Below are positions 1 through 9,617 of a DNA stretch of 64,000 nt, piece by piece. Where the stretch lies: the NCBI RefSeq assembly GCF_004382795.1, contig NZ_SMSG01000003.1, forward strand, positions 1-64,000, given 5' to 3'. The notes beneath the pieces were generated by a model, which saw only the letters and a program-made list of their open reading frames with translations, ran no database searches and was not told the DNA's origin. The first letter of the stretch is position 1. The number at the start of each line of letters is the position of its first letter. The position numbers and the translations under genes were made by a program. The DNA comes from Cumulibacter soli (lineage in GTDB: Bacteria; Actinomycetota; Actinomycetes; Mycobacteriales; Antricoccaceae).

Positions 1-127
1 CATATCAGTCTGACCGCGCGTCGCCAACGACACGCTCACCAGCCACCTCGACGAAGCAACGAGGCGCCGCCGGCCCACACGAACCCGGCGGCACCTCACC
101 CTGCCCTTGACAAGCGGTGGCTACATA
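1..127. other. left-edge non-coding stretch
   Basis: No convincing coding frame is visible. An 8-bp GC-rich inverted repeat (66-73 with 85-92) lies just past the end of nucS and could act as a weak terminator, but no T-tract follows it on the minus strand. Confidence 0.3.
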
Positions 128-784
128 TCAGAACAGGCGCTCGGTGGGGTCGCTCAGCCCGCGTAGCTCGTCGTAGTCAGTCAGCACGCAGTCGATCCCG
201 CGGTCCGTGGCCAGGGTGCGCGCCTGCGGCTTGATGACGTTGCCGGCCAGTACGCCGCGCACCGGAGCGATCTTCGTGTCGCGATTGAGCAGCTCGAGGT
301 ATCGGGTGAGTTGTTCGACCGCGGAGATCTCCACGACCCGCTTCACCTCGACCGCGACCGATCCGGTGGCGTCCTTGCACATGATGTCCACCGGACCGAT
401 CGGCGTGGGGTACTCGCGCCGCACCAACCGCATCCCCGAGCCCAGCGAATCGACGTGTAGCGCTAACAACTCCTGCAGGTGCGCTTCGACTCCGTCTTTG
501 GTCAATCCGGGATCGACGCCGAGTTCGTGCGACGTATCGGAATGCACTTCATGAATACGGATGTGCAACGAGTCGCCGGATTTCGCCTTGACCACCCACT
601 CATCGGCGTCCTCGGTGAGTTTGCACGGTGGAGACATCCAGTTCAGCGGCTTGTAGGAGCCGGAGTCCGAATGCACCAGGACCGAGCCGTCATTCTTGAC
701 CAGTAGTAAGCGCTTCGCCTTGGGCAGATGGGCAGACAGCCGCCCGGCGTAGTCGACCTCGCAGGTCGCGATCACGAGACGCAT
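128..784 (-). CDS. nucS: mismatch-specific endonuclease NucS
   Basis: NucS (EndoMS) cuts both strands at certain mismatches and replaces MutS/MutL in many Actinobacteria and Archaea. The product is 218 aa, the usual size. The RecB-like C-terminal nuclease half shows E101, D133, E146 and K148 (the D...ExK pattern in PVDIMCKD...VAVEVKR). The extreme C-terminus, DPTERLF, resembles the sliding-clamp-binding tail known for the family. I chose the ATG at 784, which has GGAGAG upstream and begins [12 protein letters not shown] as in the family; a longer in-frame extension to 976 has no homologous look. It is transcribed away from the aldehyde dehydrogenase gene. Confidence 0.95.
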   Translation of the reverse strand: MRLVIATCEVDYAGRLSAHLPKAKRLLLVKNDGSVLVHSDSGSYKPLNWMSPPCKLTEDADEWVVKAKSGDSLHIRIHEVHSDTSHELGVDPGLTKDGVEAHLQELLALHVDSLGSGMRLVRREYPTPIGPVDIMCKDATGSVAVEVKRVVEISAVEQLTRYLELLNRDTKIAPVRGVLAGNVIKPQARTLATDRGIDCVLTDYDELRGLSDPTERLF

Positions 785-921
785 TCCACTCTCCAGTACT
801 TCCCGGCTACTTCGGCGCGCGTTGAGGGTACCTGTGATCGGCAATGGACGATGGCAGACGCCAGGGTGATGAATAATGGATCCCGCTAGTCTACTGTTCG
901 GTAACTCGGGATGGCGGTGCC
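785..921. promoter_or_regulatory. divergent intergenic region nucS / aldehyde dehydrogenase
   Basis: This 137-base gap separates two divergent genes, so it should hold both promoters. I could not pick out a -35/-10 pair I trust. Confidence 0.3.
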
Positions 922-2382
922 GTGAGCATGACGTTCGACAGTCTGAATCCGGCGACGAACCAGGTCGTCGGCACATTCGCCGACTGTGCGCCCGCGGATG
1001 TCGACGCAGCCGTAGCCGAGGCGCGTGAGTCCGCTCGCTGGTGGGGCGAGATCGGGTTCAAGGAACGTCGCAAACGACTGCTGGCGTGGCGATCTGTTCT
1101 GCTGGACCGGATCGATGAGCTCGCGCACTTGGTGTGCGAAGAGGTGGGCAAGCCCGTCGAGGACGCCACCCTGGAGATCGGCCTGGCCGTCGCGCACATC
1201 GACTGGGCAGCGAAGAACGCCGCCAAGGTGCTTCGGCGCCGTCAGGTGTCACCCGGGATGCTGCTGGGCAATCATGGCGCGTCGGTGCGCTACCTGCCGT
1301 ACGGCGTCGTAGGCGTCATTGGCCCCTGGAACTATCCGGTCTTTACCCCGATCGGTGCGATCGCGTACGCCTTGGCGGCCGGGAACGCCGTCGTCTTCAA
1401 ACCGTCTGAGTTCAGCCCCGCCGTAGGAACCCAGCTCGCAGAGTCATTTGCGGAGGTCGTCGGTGAACAACACGTCTTACAGGTGATCACCGGTGCCGGC
1501 GCCACCGGTGCCGCGCTCGCGGCATCCGAGGTCGACAAGATCGCGTTCACCGGGTCGAGTGCGACCGGGCGCAAGATCCTCGCTGCGTGCGCTCCGCGCT
1601 TGACCCCGGCCATCCTGGAGTGCGGAGGCAAGGACGTCGCGATCGTCGATGCGGACGCCGATCTCGAATTGGCTGCCCAGTCGATCGTCTGGGCGGGCTG
1701 TTCGAACGCTGGCCAGACCTGTATCGGCACCGAGCGGGTGTACGTCCACCAGGACGTGTATCGGAAGTTGCTGCAACGCGTGGTGAGCATCGCCGAAGGG
1801 CTGCGGCCGGGAAGTGACGCCGGCGCGTCGTACGGGCCGATGACGCTCGCGAGCCAGAGCGACGTCGTACGCCGCCACATCGCAACCGCGCTGGCCGATG
1901 GCGCCCGCGCCGTGCTCGGTGGTGTGGAGTCCGTTCGTGAACCGTACGTACACCCGGTCGTGCTGACTGACGTACCGGAGACCTCTGATGCGATGCGCGA
2001 AGAGACGTTCGGCCCGGTGCTGATCGTCAACAGCGTTGCCTCGATGCAGGATGCGGTCGCGCGGGCCAACAGTTCGCCGTACGGGCTCGGCGCGGCCGTT
2101 TTCTCGGGCGCAAACGGGCAGCGGATCGCCAGCGAACTGCGTACCGGAATGGTCGCGGTGAATTCGGTGATCGCGTTTGCGGGGATCCCCGCGCTGCCGT
2201 TCGGCGGCGTGGGTGAATCAGGTTTCGGGCGTGTTCATGGCGCCGATGGCCTCCGCGAGTTCGCGCGATCGCAGGCGGTCGCTAAACTCCGTGTACCGAT
2301 TCCCATCGTCGTCACCAGCTTCGAGCGCACACCGAGCGCAGTGAGATTGTTTGTCGACATTCTTCGTCGGCTCCGCGGCTGA
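922..2382 (+). CDS. NAD(P)-dependent aldehyde dehydrogenase
   Basis: ALDH superfamily enzyme oxidising an aldehyde to the acid; the substrate is not readable from sequence. All catalytic signatures are present in 486 aa: PWNYP with N137, the cofactor-loop motif FTGSSATG (209-216), general base E233 in ECGGK, nucleophile C267 in GQTCIG, and EETFGPV. The C-terminus extends past the usual end with a hydrophobic/basic tail, as in the membrane-associated class-3-like group. Start: GTG at 922; an ATG two codons later (928) is equally possible, as neither has a strong ribosome site. It is the first gene of a rightward run with the hydroxyacyl-CoA dehydrogenase and acyl ligase, so acyl or aldehyde metabolism is a reasonable setting. 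Confidence 0.88.
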   Translation: MSMTFDSLNPATNQVVGTFADCAPADVDAAVAEARESARWWGEIGFKERRKRLLAWRSVLLDRIDELAHLVCEEVGKPVEDATLEIGLAVAHIDWAAKNAAKVLRRRQVSPGMLLGNHGASVRYLPYGVVGVIGPWNYPVFTPIGAIAYALAAGNAVVFKPSEFSPAVGTQLAESFAEVVGEQHVLQVITGAGATGAALAASEVDKIAFTGSSATGRKILAACAPRLTPAILECGGKDVAIVDADADLELAAQSIVWAGCSNAGQTCIGTERVYVHQDVYRKLLQRVVSIAEGLRPGSDAGASYGPMTLASQSDVVRRHIATALADGARAVLGGVESVREPYVHPVVLTDVPETSDAMREETFGPVLIVNSVASMQDAVARANSSPYGLGAAVFSGANGQRIASELRTGMVAVNSVIAFAGIPALPFGGVGESGFGRVHGADGLREFARSQAVAKLRVPIPIVVTSFERTPSAVRLFVDILRRLRG

Positions 2383-2439
2383 GCGCGTCGTGGATCCAAA
2401 ATCAAGCACCAACCATTTAATAACGAGCTGGAGTGTGAA

Positions 2440-4224
2440 GTGACCCGGGATTTCTTTGTTGTCGGCGTCGTCGGTCTGGGCACCATGGGTGCCGGTATCG
2501 CGGAGGTATTTGCGCGCGCCGGCCTTGAGGTGGTGGCATTCGAACGCGAATCCGAGGGTCTCGAGCGCGGGCGTGGATTCATCACTCGGTCGATTGAGCG
2601 GGCCGTGTCGCGCGGCAAACTCGACGCCGCCGCCCGCGATGCGATGCTCGAGCGGATCCAGTTCACTACCGACTGGCAGGACTTCGCTCGGTGCGAACTG
2701 GTGATTGAGGCTGTGCCCGAGCAGATGGATATCAAGCTCGAGGTGTTCAACCAGCTCGACGCGGTCTGCCCGGCGGACACCATCCTGGCCACGAACACGT
2801 CGTCCCTCTCGGTGACCGAGATCGGAGTGTCCACCAAGCGCCCCGACAAGGTCATCGGTATGCACTTCTTCAACCCCGCACCGGTGATGAAGTTGGTCGA
2901 GGTGATCCGCACCGTGGTCACCGATGAAAAAGTCGTCGAGGACATCCGCGCCCTATGTGCGCAGATCGGCAAGACGGGCGTATCGGTGGCCGACAAAGCC
3001 GGGTTCATCGCCAACGCGCTGCTGTTCGGCTACTTGAACCACGCCGTCGGCATGTACGAGGACCGCTACGCCACTCGCGAGGATATCGACGCCGCCATGC
3101 GGTTCGGCTGTGGCCTGCCCATGGGCCCGCTGGCTCTGATGGATCTGATCGGTACGGACACGGCGTACGAGATCCTGGACACCATGTACAAGCAAGGTCG
3201 CGATCGGATGCACGCGCCGCGACCGATCATCAAGCAAATGATGTCGGCGGGGCTGCTTGGCCGTAAGTCGGGCCGCGGGTTCTACACGTACGAACAGCCG
3301 GGATCGCCCAAGGTCATTGAGGATCGGATGACCCCGCGGCCGGCCGCGGACGGCGGCAGCGCTATCGATCTGACTGGCAAGAAGCTCGGCGTCGTCGGCT
3401 CGGGCACGATGGCCACCGGAATCATCGAGGTGTTGATCAAGGCCGGCTTCCCGACTATCTATGTCGCCCGTGCCGAGGAGAAGGTGGCCAACGTTCGGGC
3501 CGCCATCACCAAGTCACTGGACAAGGCCGTCGGCCGGGGAAAGCTGGAGCAGGCGGACGCCGATGCGGCGCTGGCGCGCTTGAGCGGCACGGTACAACTT
3601 GACGACCTGGCTGATTGCGACATCGTGATCGAGGCCATCGTGGAGGACCTGCACCCCAAGCAGGTGCTCTTCTCGAATCTCGATGAGATCGTCAAGCCAG
3701 AGGCCATCCTGGCGACCACGACCTCGTCGTTGCCGGTGATCGATCTGGCGACGCAGACCGAACGCCCCGAGCGTGTGGTCGGCATCCACTTCTTCAACCC
3801 GGCACAGATCATGAAGCTGGTCGAGGTCGTACACACGATTGCCACCGACGACGAGACGGTGGCTACGGCCCTGGCGCTGTGCGAGGCCGCCGGGAAGCAC
3901 GCTGTGACCTGTGGCGACCGCGCCGGGTTCATCGTGAACGCGTTGCTCTTCCCGTACCTGAACGACGCAATCAAGATGTACGAGGCCAACTACGCGTCCT
4001 CCGATGACATCGATGCCGCGATGAAGGTCGGCTGTGGCTACCCGATGGGCCCGTTCGAACTTCTCGACACGGTCGGCCTGGACGTATCGCTGGCGATCGA
4101 ACAGACCCTGTTCCGCGAGTTCCGCGAACGCGGTATGGCGCCGGCGCCGCTGCTGGAGCACCTGGTCACGGCGGGGTTCCTCGGTCGCAAGACGGGTAAG
4201 GGCTTCCGGGACTACCGTAAGTAG
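2440..4224 (+). CDS. tandem 3-hydroxybutyryl-CoA dehydrogenase
   Basis: Oxidises (S)-3-hydroxyacyl-CoA, probably 3-hydroxybutyryl-CoA, with NAD(P), or the reverse. The 594-aa protein is two full 3HCDH units joined head to tail, each with a Rossmann NAD fold and a C-terminal helical domain. Unit 1 carries GLGTMGAGIA near the N-terminus, NTSSLSVTEI and HFFNPAPVMKLVEV. Unit 2 begins near residue 310 with GSGTMATGIIEV, TTSSLPVIDL and HFFNPAQIMKLVEV. Single-domain bacterial homologues are about 285 aa. Actinobacteria with an ethylmalonyl-CoA/butyryl-CoA route often have such double proteins (recalled). Start: GTG with GGAG about 9 bases upstream. The next gene starts three bases after the stop, so the two are probably co-translated. 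Confidence 0.92.
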   Translation: MTRDFFVVGVVGLGTMGAGIAEVFARAGLEVVAFERESEGLERGRGFITRSIERAVSRGKLDAAARDAMLERIQFTTDWQDFARCELVIEAVPEQMDIKLEVFNQLDAVCPADTILATNTSSLSVTEIGVSTKRPDKVIGMHFFNPAPVMKLVEVIRTVVTDEKVVEDIRALCAQIGKTGVSVADKAGFIANALLFGYLNHAVGMYEDRYATREDIDAAMRFGCGLPMGPLALMDLIGTDTAYEILDTMYKQGRDRMHAPRPIIKQMMSAGLLGRKSGRGFYTYEQPGSPKVIEDRMTPRPAADGGSAIDLTGKKLGVVGSGTMATGIIEVLIKAGFPTIYVARAEEKVANVRAAITKSLDKAVGRGKLEQADADAALARLSGTVQLDDLADCDIVIEAIVEDLHPKQVLFSNLDEIVKPEAILATTTSSLPVIDLATQTERPERVVGIHFFNPAQIMKLVEVVHTIATDDETVATALALCEAAGKHAVTCGDRAGFIVNALLFPYLNDAIKMYEANYASSDDIDAAMKVGCGYPMGPFELLDTVGLDVSLAIEQTLFREFRERGMAPAPLLEHLVTAGFLGRKTGKGFRDYRK

Positions 4225-4227
4225 CCT

Positions 4228-5904
4228 ATGAGCGAGTTCCTGCAGACGCTGCTGCGCACTGCCCGCGAGGAACCGACGCGCGGGTGGTTGGAGACGAAGG
4301 CGCCTAACGGCGCCTTCGTCCGTCGCACCTGGTCGCAGGTGCATGACGATGCGCGCCGGGTCGCCGGGGGACTGCGCGAACGGGGCGTGACGCGCGGCGA
4401 TGCAGTGGCGCTGTTCATGGGATCGCCGGCCGACGTAGCCGTAGCGGTACAGGCGTCATGGCTGATCGGCGCCAGCGTCACCATGCTGCACCAGCCGACC
4501 GCCCGCACCAACCTCACGACGTACGCCGAACAGACCGTCGGTGTGCTGCGGATGATCGGTGCGCGGGCGTTGATAGTGGGCGATCCATACGTCGATCTCG
4601 CGCAACATTTCGCGCCCGCAGCAGATCAACTGCGGGCGCGGTTAGTGCTGATGGCGGACCTGTTCGATTCCACTGCATCGATAGAAGTCGATGTGCAGGT
4701 TGCGGATGAGGACGACGTTGCGCTCCTGCAATTGACCTCGGGCTCGACCGCGGCGCCCAAGGCTGTGACCATCACGCACCGCTCGTTGATCGCGAATATG
4801 CAAGCGATGGTTATCGCGAGCGAGATCACCGATGACGACATCATGGTCTCGTGGTTGCCGACCTTCCACGATATGGGCATGGTCGGTTTCTTGAGCGTGC
4901 CGATGGTGTTCGGATTCCGCTTGGTGAAGGTGACGCCTGCTGATTTCGTGACCAGCCCGACGTCATGGATGCGGCTGATCAGCGAGCATTCCGCGACCAT
5001 CACCGCGGCGCCGAACTTCGCGTACGGCGTAGCGGCGCGATCGTTGCAGAAGGCGACAGATCTCGATCTGTCATCGCTGCGGATTGCGTTGAACGGCGCT
5101 GAGCCGATCGATGCGGCGACGGTCGAGGCGTTCTGCCATGCCGGTGCTGCACATGGGTTGCGACCGGGCGCGATGCTGTGCGCGTACGGAATGGCCGAAG
5201 CCGCGTTGGCGGTATCGTTCGCGCCGTTGGATACCGGTCTGGTACTGGACAACGTCGATGAGCGAGCGCTGAGTGAGCGGCGGGTGGCCGAACCAGTCGA
5301 TCGCGACAGCGGGTCGGCATTCGCGCTGCTAGGGCACCCCTTGCCAGGGATCGAAGTCGAGGTACGGGCCGAGGATGGGGGCACCTGTCCAGAACGACAC
5401 GTGGGCAGGCTCACCATCCGCGGCACTGCGGTGACCAGCGGGTACCTGACCAGTGAAGGGTATCTGCCGGCGCTGGATGACGACGGTTGGTTGGACACTG
5501 GCGACGAGGGCTACCTGTGCGGCGGCCAGGTGGTGGTCTGTGGTCGGCTGAAGGACCTGATCATCCTTGCCGGTCGCAATATCTTTCCAACCGACATCGA
5601 ACGCGCGGTTGAACGCGTACCAGGGATCCGACGGGGTAATAGCGCCGCCGTATCTCTGCCCGCCGGTGGCCGCGAGACAGTTGTGGTGATCGCCGAATCG
5701 CCGTACCACGACGATGCAGAGCATTCGCAACGGATCGCGCACGAGGTACGGATGGCGGCGTACGCCGATCTAGAGGTGCGCGTATCGAAGGTGGTACTCA
5801 TCGCGCCGGGCACGCTGCCGAAGACACCATCGGGCAAGATTCAGCGGGCGCGGGTCCGGGCTGAGTTGCTGCGGGAATCCCCGAACGCCGATGCCTCGAC
5901 ATAA
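4228..5904 (+). CDS. fatty-acyl-AMP ligase-like (FAAL/FadD) enzyme
   Basis: Adenylate-forming enzyme of the ANL superfamily that activates a fatty acid as acyl-AMP, passed on to CoA or a carrier protein. Seen: LTSGSTAAPKAV (P-loop-like A3), WLPTFHDMGMVG, PNFAYGVAAR, NGAEPIDAATVEAF, YGMAEAALAVSF, DTGDEGY, GRLKDLIILAGRNIFPTDIE and the C-terminal lysine in PKTPSGKIQRAR. The WLP..HDMG, PNFAY and NGAEP blocks are closer to FAALs than to ordinary acyl-CoA ligases. No acyl carrier protein or polyketide synthase lies nearby, so the acceptor is unknown. The 558-aa length is typical. It is tightly coupled to the dehydrogenase upstream and overlaps the next small gene by 14 bases. Confidence 0.85.
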   Translation: MSEFLQTLLRTAREEPTRGWLETKAPNGAFVRRTWSQVHDDARRVAGGLRERGVTRGDAVALFMGSPADVAVAVQASWLIGASVTMLHQPTARTNLTTYAEQTVGVLRMIGARALIVGDPYVDLAQHFAPAADQLRARLVLMADLFDSTASIEVDVQVADEDDVALLQLTSGSTAAPKAVTITHRSLIANMQAMVIASEITDDDIMVSWLPTFHDMGMVGFLSVPMVFGFRLVKVTPADFVTSPTSWMRLISEHSATITAAPNFAYGVAARSLQKATDLDLSSLRIALNGAEPIDAATVEAFCHAGAAHGLRPGAMLCAYGMAEAALAVSFAPLDTGLVLDNVDERALSERRVAEPVDRDSGSAFALLGHPLPGIEVEVRAEDGGTCPERHVGRLTIRGTAVTSGYLTSEGYLPALDDDGWLDTGDEGYLCGGQVVVCGRLKDLIILAGRNIFPTDIERAVERVPGIRRGNSAAVSLPAGGRETVVVIAESPYHDDAEHSQRIAHEVRMAAYADLEVRVSKVVLIAPGTLPKTPSGKIQRARVRAELLRESPNADAST

Positions 5905-6205
5905 CCGACGCCGTAGCGAGCCGCAGCGTACGTCCTCGGTCCCGGGCATCCTCGGGACCAGTAACGAGGTCGAGTGGAACGGTGAGCGGTGGCGCGTGGT
6001 GCCGGTGACCGGTTCGGCGGCGCGCAAGGAGTACCGCTGCCCGGGCTGTGATCAGGTGGTGCGGATCGGGCAGGGCCACGTAGTCGTCTGGTCGCAATAC
6101 GACGTGGACGGCGACGATCGTCGCCACTGGCATTCGCCATGCTGGGGTGCCCGCGACCGGCGCGGTCCGGGCGTCAAGCGTTCCCGCAACGCGCCGCGCC
6201 GTTAG
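5891..6205 (+). CDS. small Cys/His zinc-ribbon-like protein, unknown function
   Basis: A 104-aa basic protein of unknown function. A CPGC pair (C50, C53) followed by HWHSPC (H81, C84) looks like a small zinc-binding knuckle. Both ends are rich in Arg. Similar short proteins occur in other Actinobacteria, where automatic annotation sometimes calls them ATP/GTP-binding, but no nucleotide-binding motif is visible here. It overlaps the acyl ligase by 14 bases and so is probably translated from the same message. Confidence 0.7.
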   Translation: MPRHNRRRSEPQRTSSVPGILGTSNEVEWNGERWRVVPVTGSAARKEYRCPGCDQVVRIGQGHVVVWSQYDVDGDDRRHWHSPCWGARDRRGPGVKRSRNAPRR

Positions 6206-6223
6206 GCGACGCAGCGCGTTGCG
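6185..6223. terminator. candidate bidirectional hairpin between convergent genes
   Basis: A 10-bp perfect stem (6185-6194 with 6214-6223) encloses the stop codon of the small Cys/His gene and sits before the end of the convergent coiled-coil gene. There is no clear T-tract. Confidence 0.45.
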
Positions 6224-6226
6224 GTC

Positions 6227-7660
6227 CTAGCGTCGGCCGCGGCGCCGAATGGCGCTGAGTTGCACCTGCCCCTGAGGGGACGAACTACCGCGGCGGCGGG
6301 TCACCAGGATCGGTGAATCGGCGTCCTTGGTAGCCGCCGCCGCTTCCGTATCGGTGTCAGCCGGTGAGGTGGGAGCGGTCTCTTCGGAGGCCTGCTCACT
6401 ACCGGAGTCGGTCTCTGCGGCATCCTGCGCTACCTCTGCGCTGTCCGCGCTGCCGGAATCGTCTGTCGACAACTGTGCGGCACCGTCGGTCTCCTGCGCA
6501 TCCTCAGCGGCTGGATCCTCGGCGGTAGGCTCGTCGGTGGCGTGCGTATCGGCATCGGCGTCAACATCGGTCGATGCCGAGCCATCGGCTGATACGGCGC
6601 CATCGGCTGACACAACGCCATCAGCATCGGTTGTGTCATCGCGTCCATCGGCGAACAGCGTCGGCGCCTCGGGCGCAGTGGCTGTCGGGGCGTCCACGTC
6701 CCGGTCGACGGGTAGATCCTCGGGCGCCTTGGCCAGGTACGCGGGGACGTTGCTGACGAGTTGGCCGATCTGTGCGATCTGCTGGGCGAGTGCCGATCGG
6801 ATGTTCTGAAGTCGGTTCACCTCGTTCTCGGCCTCGGTGATAGCCACGCGTGAACGCTCGTTGGCGTCGGCGATAGTCGCGGTGGCGTCGGCGTGCGCCT
6901 GAGTGAGCATCGCGTCGGCTTCATCGCGGGAAGCCTGCAGTCGCTGTGCGGCATCTTCAACGGACACGCGTTCACGTTCTGCGGCCTCATCGCGCGAGGC
7001 CTTGTCGCGTTCGGCAAGTTCCTGATCGCTGGCCTTGCGACGAGCCGCGAGGGTGATCGTGAAATCGTCCTCGGCTTCCTGGCGGCTGGCCTCGGCATCG
7101 GCGGTCAGCTTCGCCGCTTCTGCCTGGGCGGTCGCCAAGGTTTCCTCGGCCTGCTTACGGTGCTGTTCCAGGTGTTCCGCGGCATTCTTCTTCGCCTCAG
7201 CCAGTACCTCGTCAGCCTCGCTGTGCCGGTCAGCGACGTACTGGTCGGCTTCGGCGCGGTCACTGGCCGCCTGTCGCGCCGCGGACTCGCGCTCCTGCGC
7301 GGCCGCGGCACGAACTTGCTCGGCATCCTTCTCGGCCTCGACCCGAATATCGGCGGCTTCCTCCTCGGCCAGGCGCAGCATCGACGCGATGCGTCCGCCC
7401 ATGGTCTCGAAGGTCGGCGCCTGGGTGTGGCGCAACTCTTGCTTCAGTTCGTCGAGTTCGCCGGCGAGCCGTTCGGCGCGCACATGCGCGTCGGTAGCCT
7501 GCTGCGCGGCCTGATCACGCTCGGCGATCAGCGTGCGCAGGTCGTCCTCGAGTCGACTGATCGCGTCGTTGACCTGATTTCGCTCATAGCCACGCATGAC
7601 TACGGCAAAGTCGCTGGTCGGCGCGCCCATCGGGATGAGGTCGTTGTTGTCTGGAGTCAT
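6227..7660 (-). CDS. DivIVA/Scy-like coiled-coil cytoskeletal protein
   Basis: Likely a polar-growth or cytoskeletal scaffold protein. The first 60 or so residues contain a DivIVA-type segment (SDFAVVMRGYERNQVNDAISRLEDDL). A long Ala/Glu/Arg coiled coil, about 25-300, follows. Then comes an acidic Asp/Thr/Ala linker, about 320-450, with small internal repeats such as VSADGAVSADG, and a basic C-terminal tail (RRRG...IRRRGRR). The 477-aa protein has no membrane segment. Start: ATG preceded by GAGGG. In Streptomyces the Scy and FilP genes sit beside mce, thiolase and meaB (recalled), the same neighbours as here, which supports a Scy-type identity. The role is inferred from architecture and context. 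Confidence 0.75.
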   Translation of the reverse strand: MTPDNNDLIPMGAPTSDFAVVMRGYERNQVNDAISRLEDDLRTLIAERDQAAQQATDAHVRAERLAGELDELKQELRHTQAPTFETMGGRIASMLRLAEEEAADIRVEAEKDAEQVRAAAAQERESAARQAASDRAEADQYVADRHSEADEVLAEAKKNAAEHLEQHRKQAEETLATAQAEAAKLTADAEASRQEAEDDFTITLAARRKASDQELAERDKASRDEAAERERVSVEDAAQRLQASRDEADAMLTQAHADATATIADANERSRVAITEAENEVNRLQNIRSALAQQIAQIGQLVSNVPAYLAKAPEDLPVDRDVDAPTATAPEAPTLFADGRDDTTDADGVVSADGAVSADGSASTDVDADADTHATDEPTAEDPAAEDAQETDGAAQLSTDDSGSADSAEVAQDAAETDSGSEQASEETAPTSPADTDTEAAAATKDADSPILVTRRRGSSSPQGQVQLSAIRRRGRR

Positions 7661-7742
7661 AGAACCCTCAATTGCAAGAGATGGTCCGAGGTCGATACCC
7701 CTACCCTAATGCCCGAGAGCGCTACCAGACGGTGAGGCGTGC

Positions 7743-9080
7743 CTAGAGGTTACGGAATCGATTAATCTTCGGCAGCAACGCGTCGCGCTTTTCCTGATCG
7801 CTGACGCCGAGCCCTTCCTCGGGCGCCAGGCACAGCACGCCGACCTTGCCCTGATGCAGGTTCTGGTGCACGTCGAGGGCCGCCTGTCCCGTCTCTGCCA
7901 AGGGGTAGACCTTTGACAGAGTCGGGTGGATCAAACCCTTCTCGATCAGCCTGTTGGCTTCCCATGCCTCGCGATAGTTGGCGAAGTGTGAGCCCACGAT
8001 GCGCTTGAGGTTCATCCACAGGTACCGGTTGTCGAACTCATGCATGAAGCCGGACGTCGAGGCGCACGTGGTGATGGTGCCGCCGCGCTTGGTGACGTAC
8101 ACCGATGCGCCGAAGGTCTCGCGGCCGGGATGCTCGAACACGACGTCGATGTCTTCACCGCCGGTGAGTTCGCGGATCTTGCTGCCGAATCGCTTCCACT
8201 CGTTGGGGTCCTGGGTGTGCTCGTCTTTCCAGAACTTGTAGCCCTCGGCCTTGCGGTCGATGACCAGTTCGGCGCCCATCGACCGGCAGATGTCGGCCTT
8301 ATCGGGGGAGGACACGACGCAGACCGGAATCGCACCGCCGTTGAGCGCCATCTGGGTCGCGTACGAGCCGAGACCGCCGGAAGCGCCCCAGATCAACACG
8401 ACATCGCCCTGTTTCATGTTGGCGCCGTTCTTGGAGACCAACTGCCGGTACGCGGTCGAGTTCACCAGGCCGGGGGAGGCGGCCTCCTCCCAGCTGAGGT
8501 GCTTGGGCTTGGGCATGAGCTGATTGGACTTGACCAGTGCGATCTGAGCCAGTCCACCGAAGTTGGTCTCGAAGCCCCAAATGCGCTGCTGGGGGTCGAG
8601 CATCGTGTCGTCGTGGCCCTGCGGGTCTTCGAGTTCGACCGACAGGCAGTGGGCGACGACCTCGTCGCCGGGCTTCCACTTCGAGACGCCCGGGCCGACG
8701 CGCAAAATCACGCCGGCGAGGTCGGAGCCGACGATGTGATACGGCAGGTCGTGGCGCTTGGCCAGATCACTGGTGCGTCCGTACCGCTTGAGAAATCCGA
8801 AGGTCGACATCGGTTCGAAGATCGACGTCCACACGGTGTTGTAGTTGACCGAGGACGCCATCACCGCGATCTGCGCCTCGCCCGGGCCAAGTTCGGGGGT
8901 GTCAACTTCTTGTAGGTGCAGGCTCTGGCGCGGGTCCTTGTCCCACGAGGCCAGGCCGTCAAACATGTTCTGTTCGTCTTCGCGGACGACGATCGCTTCG
9001 TAGGACTTCGGAACCTCGATGGAACCGATGCCGGAGGTGTCGCCGCTGAGAATCGCGTCGAGGATCTGGTTCATGGACAT
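7743..9080 (-). CDS. ccrA: crotonyl-CoA carboxylase/reductase
   Basis: Reductive carboxylation of crotonyl-CoA with NADPH and CO2 to (2S)-ethylmalonyl-CoA; without CO2 it reduces crotonyl-CoA to butyryl-CoA. This is the key step of the ethylmalonyl-CoA pathway and a source of polyketide extender units. MDR-family protein of 445 aa. The four CO2-pocket residues reported for the Kitasatospora enzyme (N81, F170, E171, H365) occur here at the same numbers (N81 in VNYNTVW, F170-E171 in IWGFETNF, H365 in VGSHFANYR). NADPH-fold motif: WGASGGLGSYATQ. Start: ATG at 9080 with GAGGAG upstream; a second ATG lies two codons in. mce follows on the same strand about 117 bases upstream, so both may share a transcript. 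Confidence 0.97.
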   Translation of the reverse strand: MSMNQILDAILSGDTSGIGSIEVPKSYEAIVVREDEQNMFDGLASWDKDPRQSLHLQEVDTPELGPGEAQIAVMASSVNYNTVWTSIFEPMSTFGFLKRYGRTSDLAKRHDLPYHIVGSDLAGVILRVGPGVSKWKPGDEVVAHCLSVELEDPQGHDDTMLDPQQRIWGFETNFGGLAQIALVKSNQLMPKPKHLSWEEAASPGLVNSTAYRQLVSKNGANMKQGDVVLIWGASGGLGSYATQMALNGGAIPVCVVSSPDKADICRSMGAELVIDRKAEGYKFWKDEHTQDPNEWKRFGSKIRELTGGEDIDVVFEHPGRETFGASVYVTKRGGTITTCASTSGFMHEFDNRYLWMNLKRIVGSHFANYREAWEANRLIEKGLIHPTLSKVYPLAETGQAALDVHQNLHQGKVGVLCLAPEEGLGVSDQEKRDALLPKINRFRNL

Positions 9081-9197
9081 GGGTGCTCCTCGTTGGGGCG
9101 GACGGCGATAACGGTGGCCGTCGAAAATGGGGCGTAGCGGTCAGGGGTACCGACCAGTGGCGGTCGGTACTGGAGGTTTGGAACGATCGCGCTCGGA

Positions 9198-9617
9198 CTA
9201 GTGGGCGCCCTCGGCGGGCTGTACCAGCTCGACGAGTACGCCGCCGGCGTCCTTCGGGTGAATGAAGTTGATCCGGGAGTCGGCGGTGCCGCGCTTCGGC
9301 TCGGGGTAGAGCAAGCGAACGCCACGCTCGCGCAGCGTCGCGCTGACCGCCTCGATGTCTTCGACGGTGTACGCCATCTGCTGCATGCCAGGTCCGTTCT
9401 TGTCGAGGAACTTGGCGATGGTGCTGTTCTCGTTCAGCGGAGCCAGGAGCTGGATGCTCGAACCGGAATCGCCTACGGCCATCATGGCCTCGCGCACGCC
9501 CTGCTCCTCGTTGACTTCTTCATGCGCCAGCTGCATACCGAAGACCGTCGAGTAGTACTCGATCGCCTTATCCAGGTCGGCTACGGCGATGCCTACGTGA
9601 TTGATCTCGGTGAACAT
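9198..9617 (-). CDS. mce: methylmalonyl-CoA epimerase (His-to-Gln metal site)
   Basis: VOC-fold enzyme interconverting (2R)- and (2S)-methylmalonyl-CoA, possibly also ethylmalonyl-CoA. The product is 139 aa, the normal length. Of the four metal ligands known in the Propionibacterium enzyme (His, Gln, His, Glu), H7, Q56 and E130 are present, but the second His falls at Q80 in GPGMQQMAYTV, where the classic motif is GxHHIA. I recall similar QQ forms in other actinobacterial sequences, so this may be a subgroup rather than a dead enzyme. Start: ATG with AGGAG eight bases upstream. It lies divergent from the thiolase gene and ahead of ccrA. Confidence 0.88.
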   Translation of the reverse strand: MFTEINHVGIAVADLDKAIEYYSTVFGMQLAHEEVNEEQGVREAMMAVGDSGSSIQLLAPLNENSTIAKFLDKNGPGMQQMAYTVEDIEAVSATLRERGVRLLYPEPKRGTADSRINFIHPKDAGGVLVELVQPAEGAH

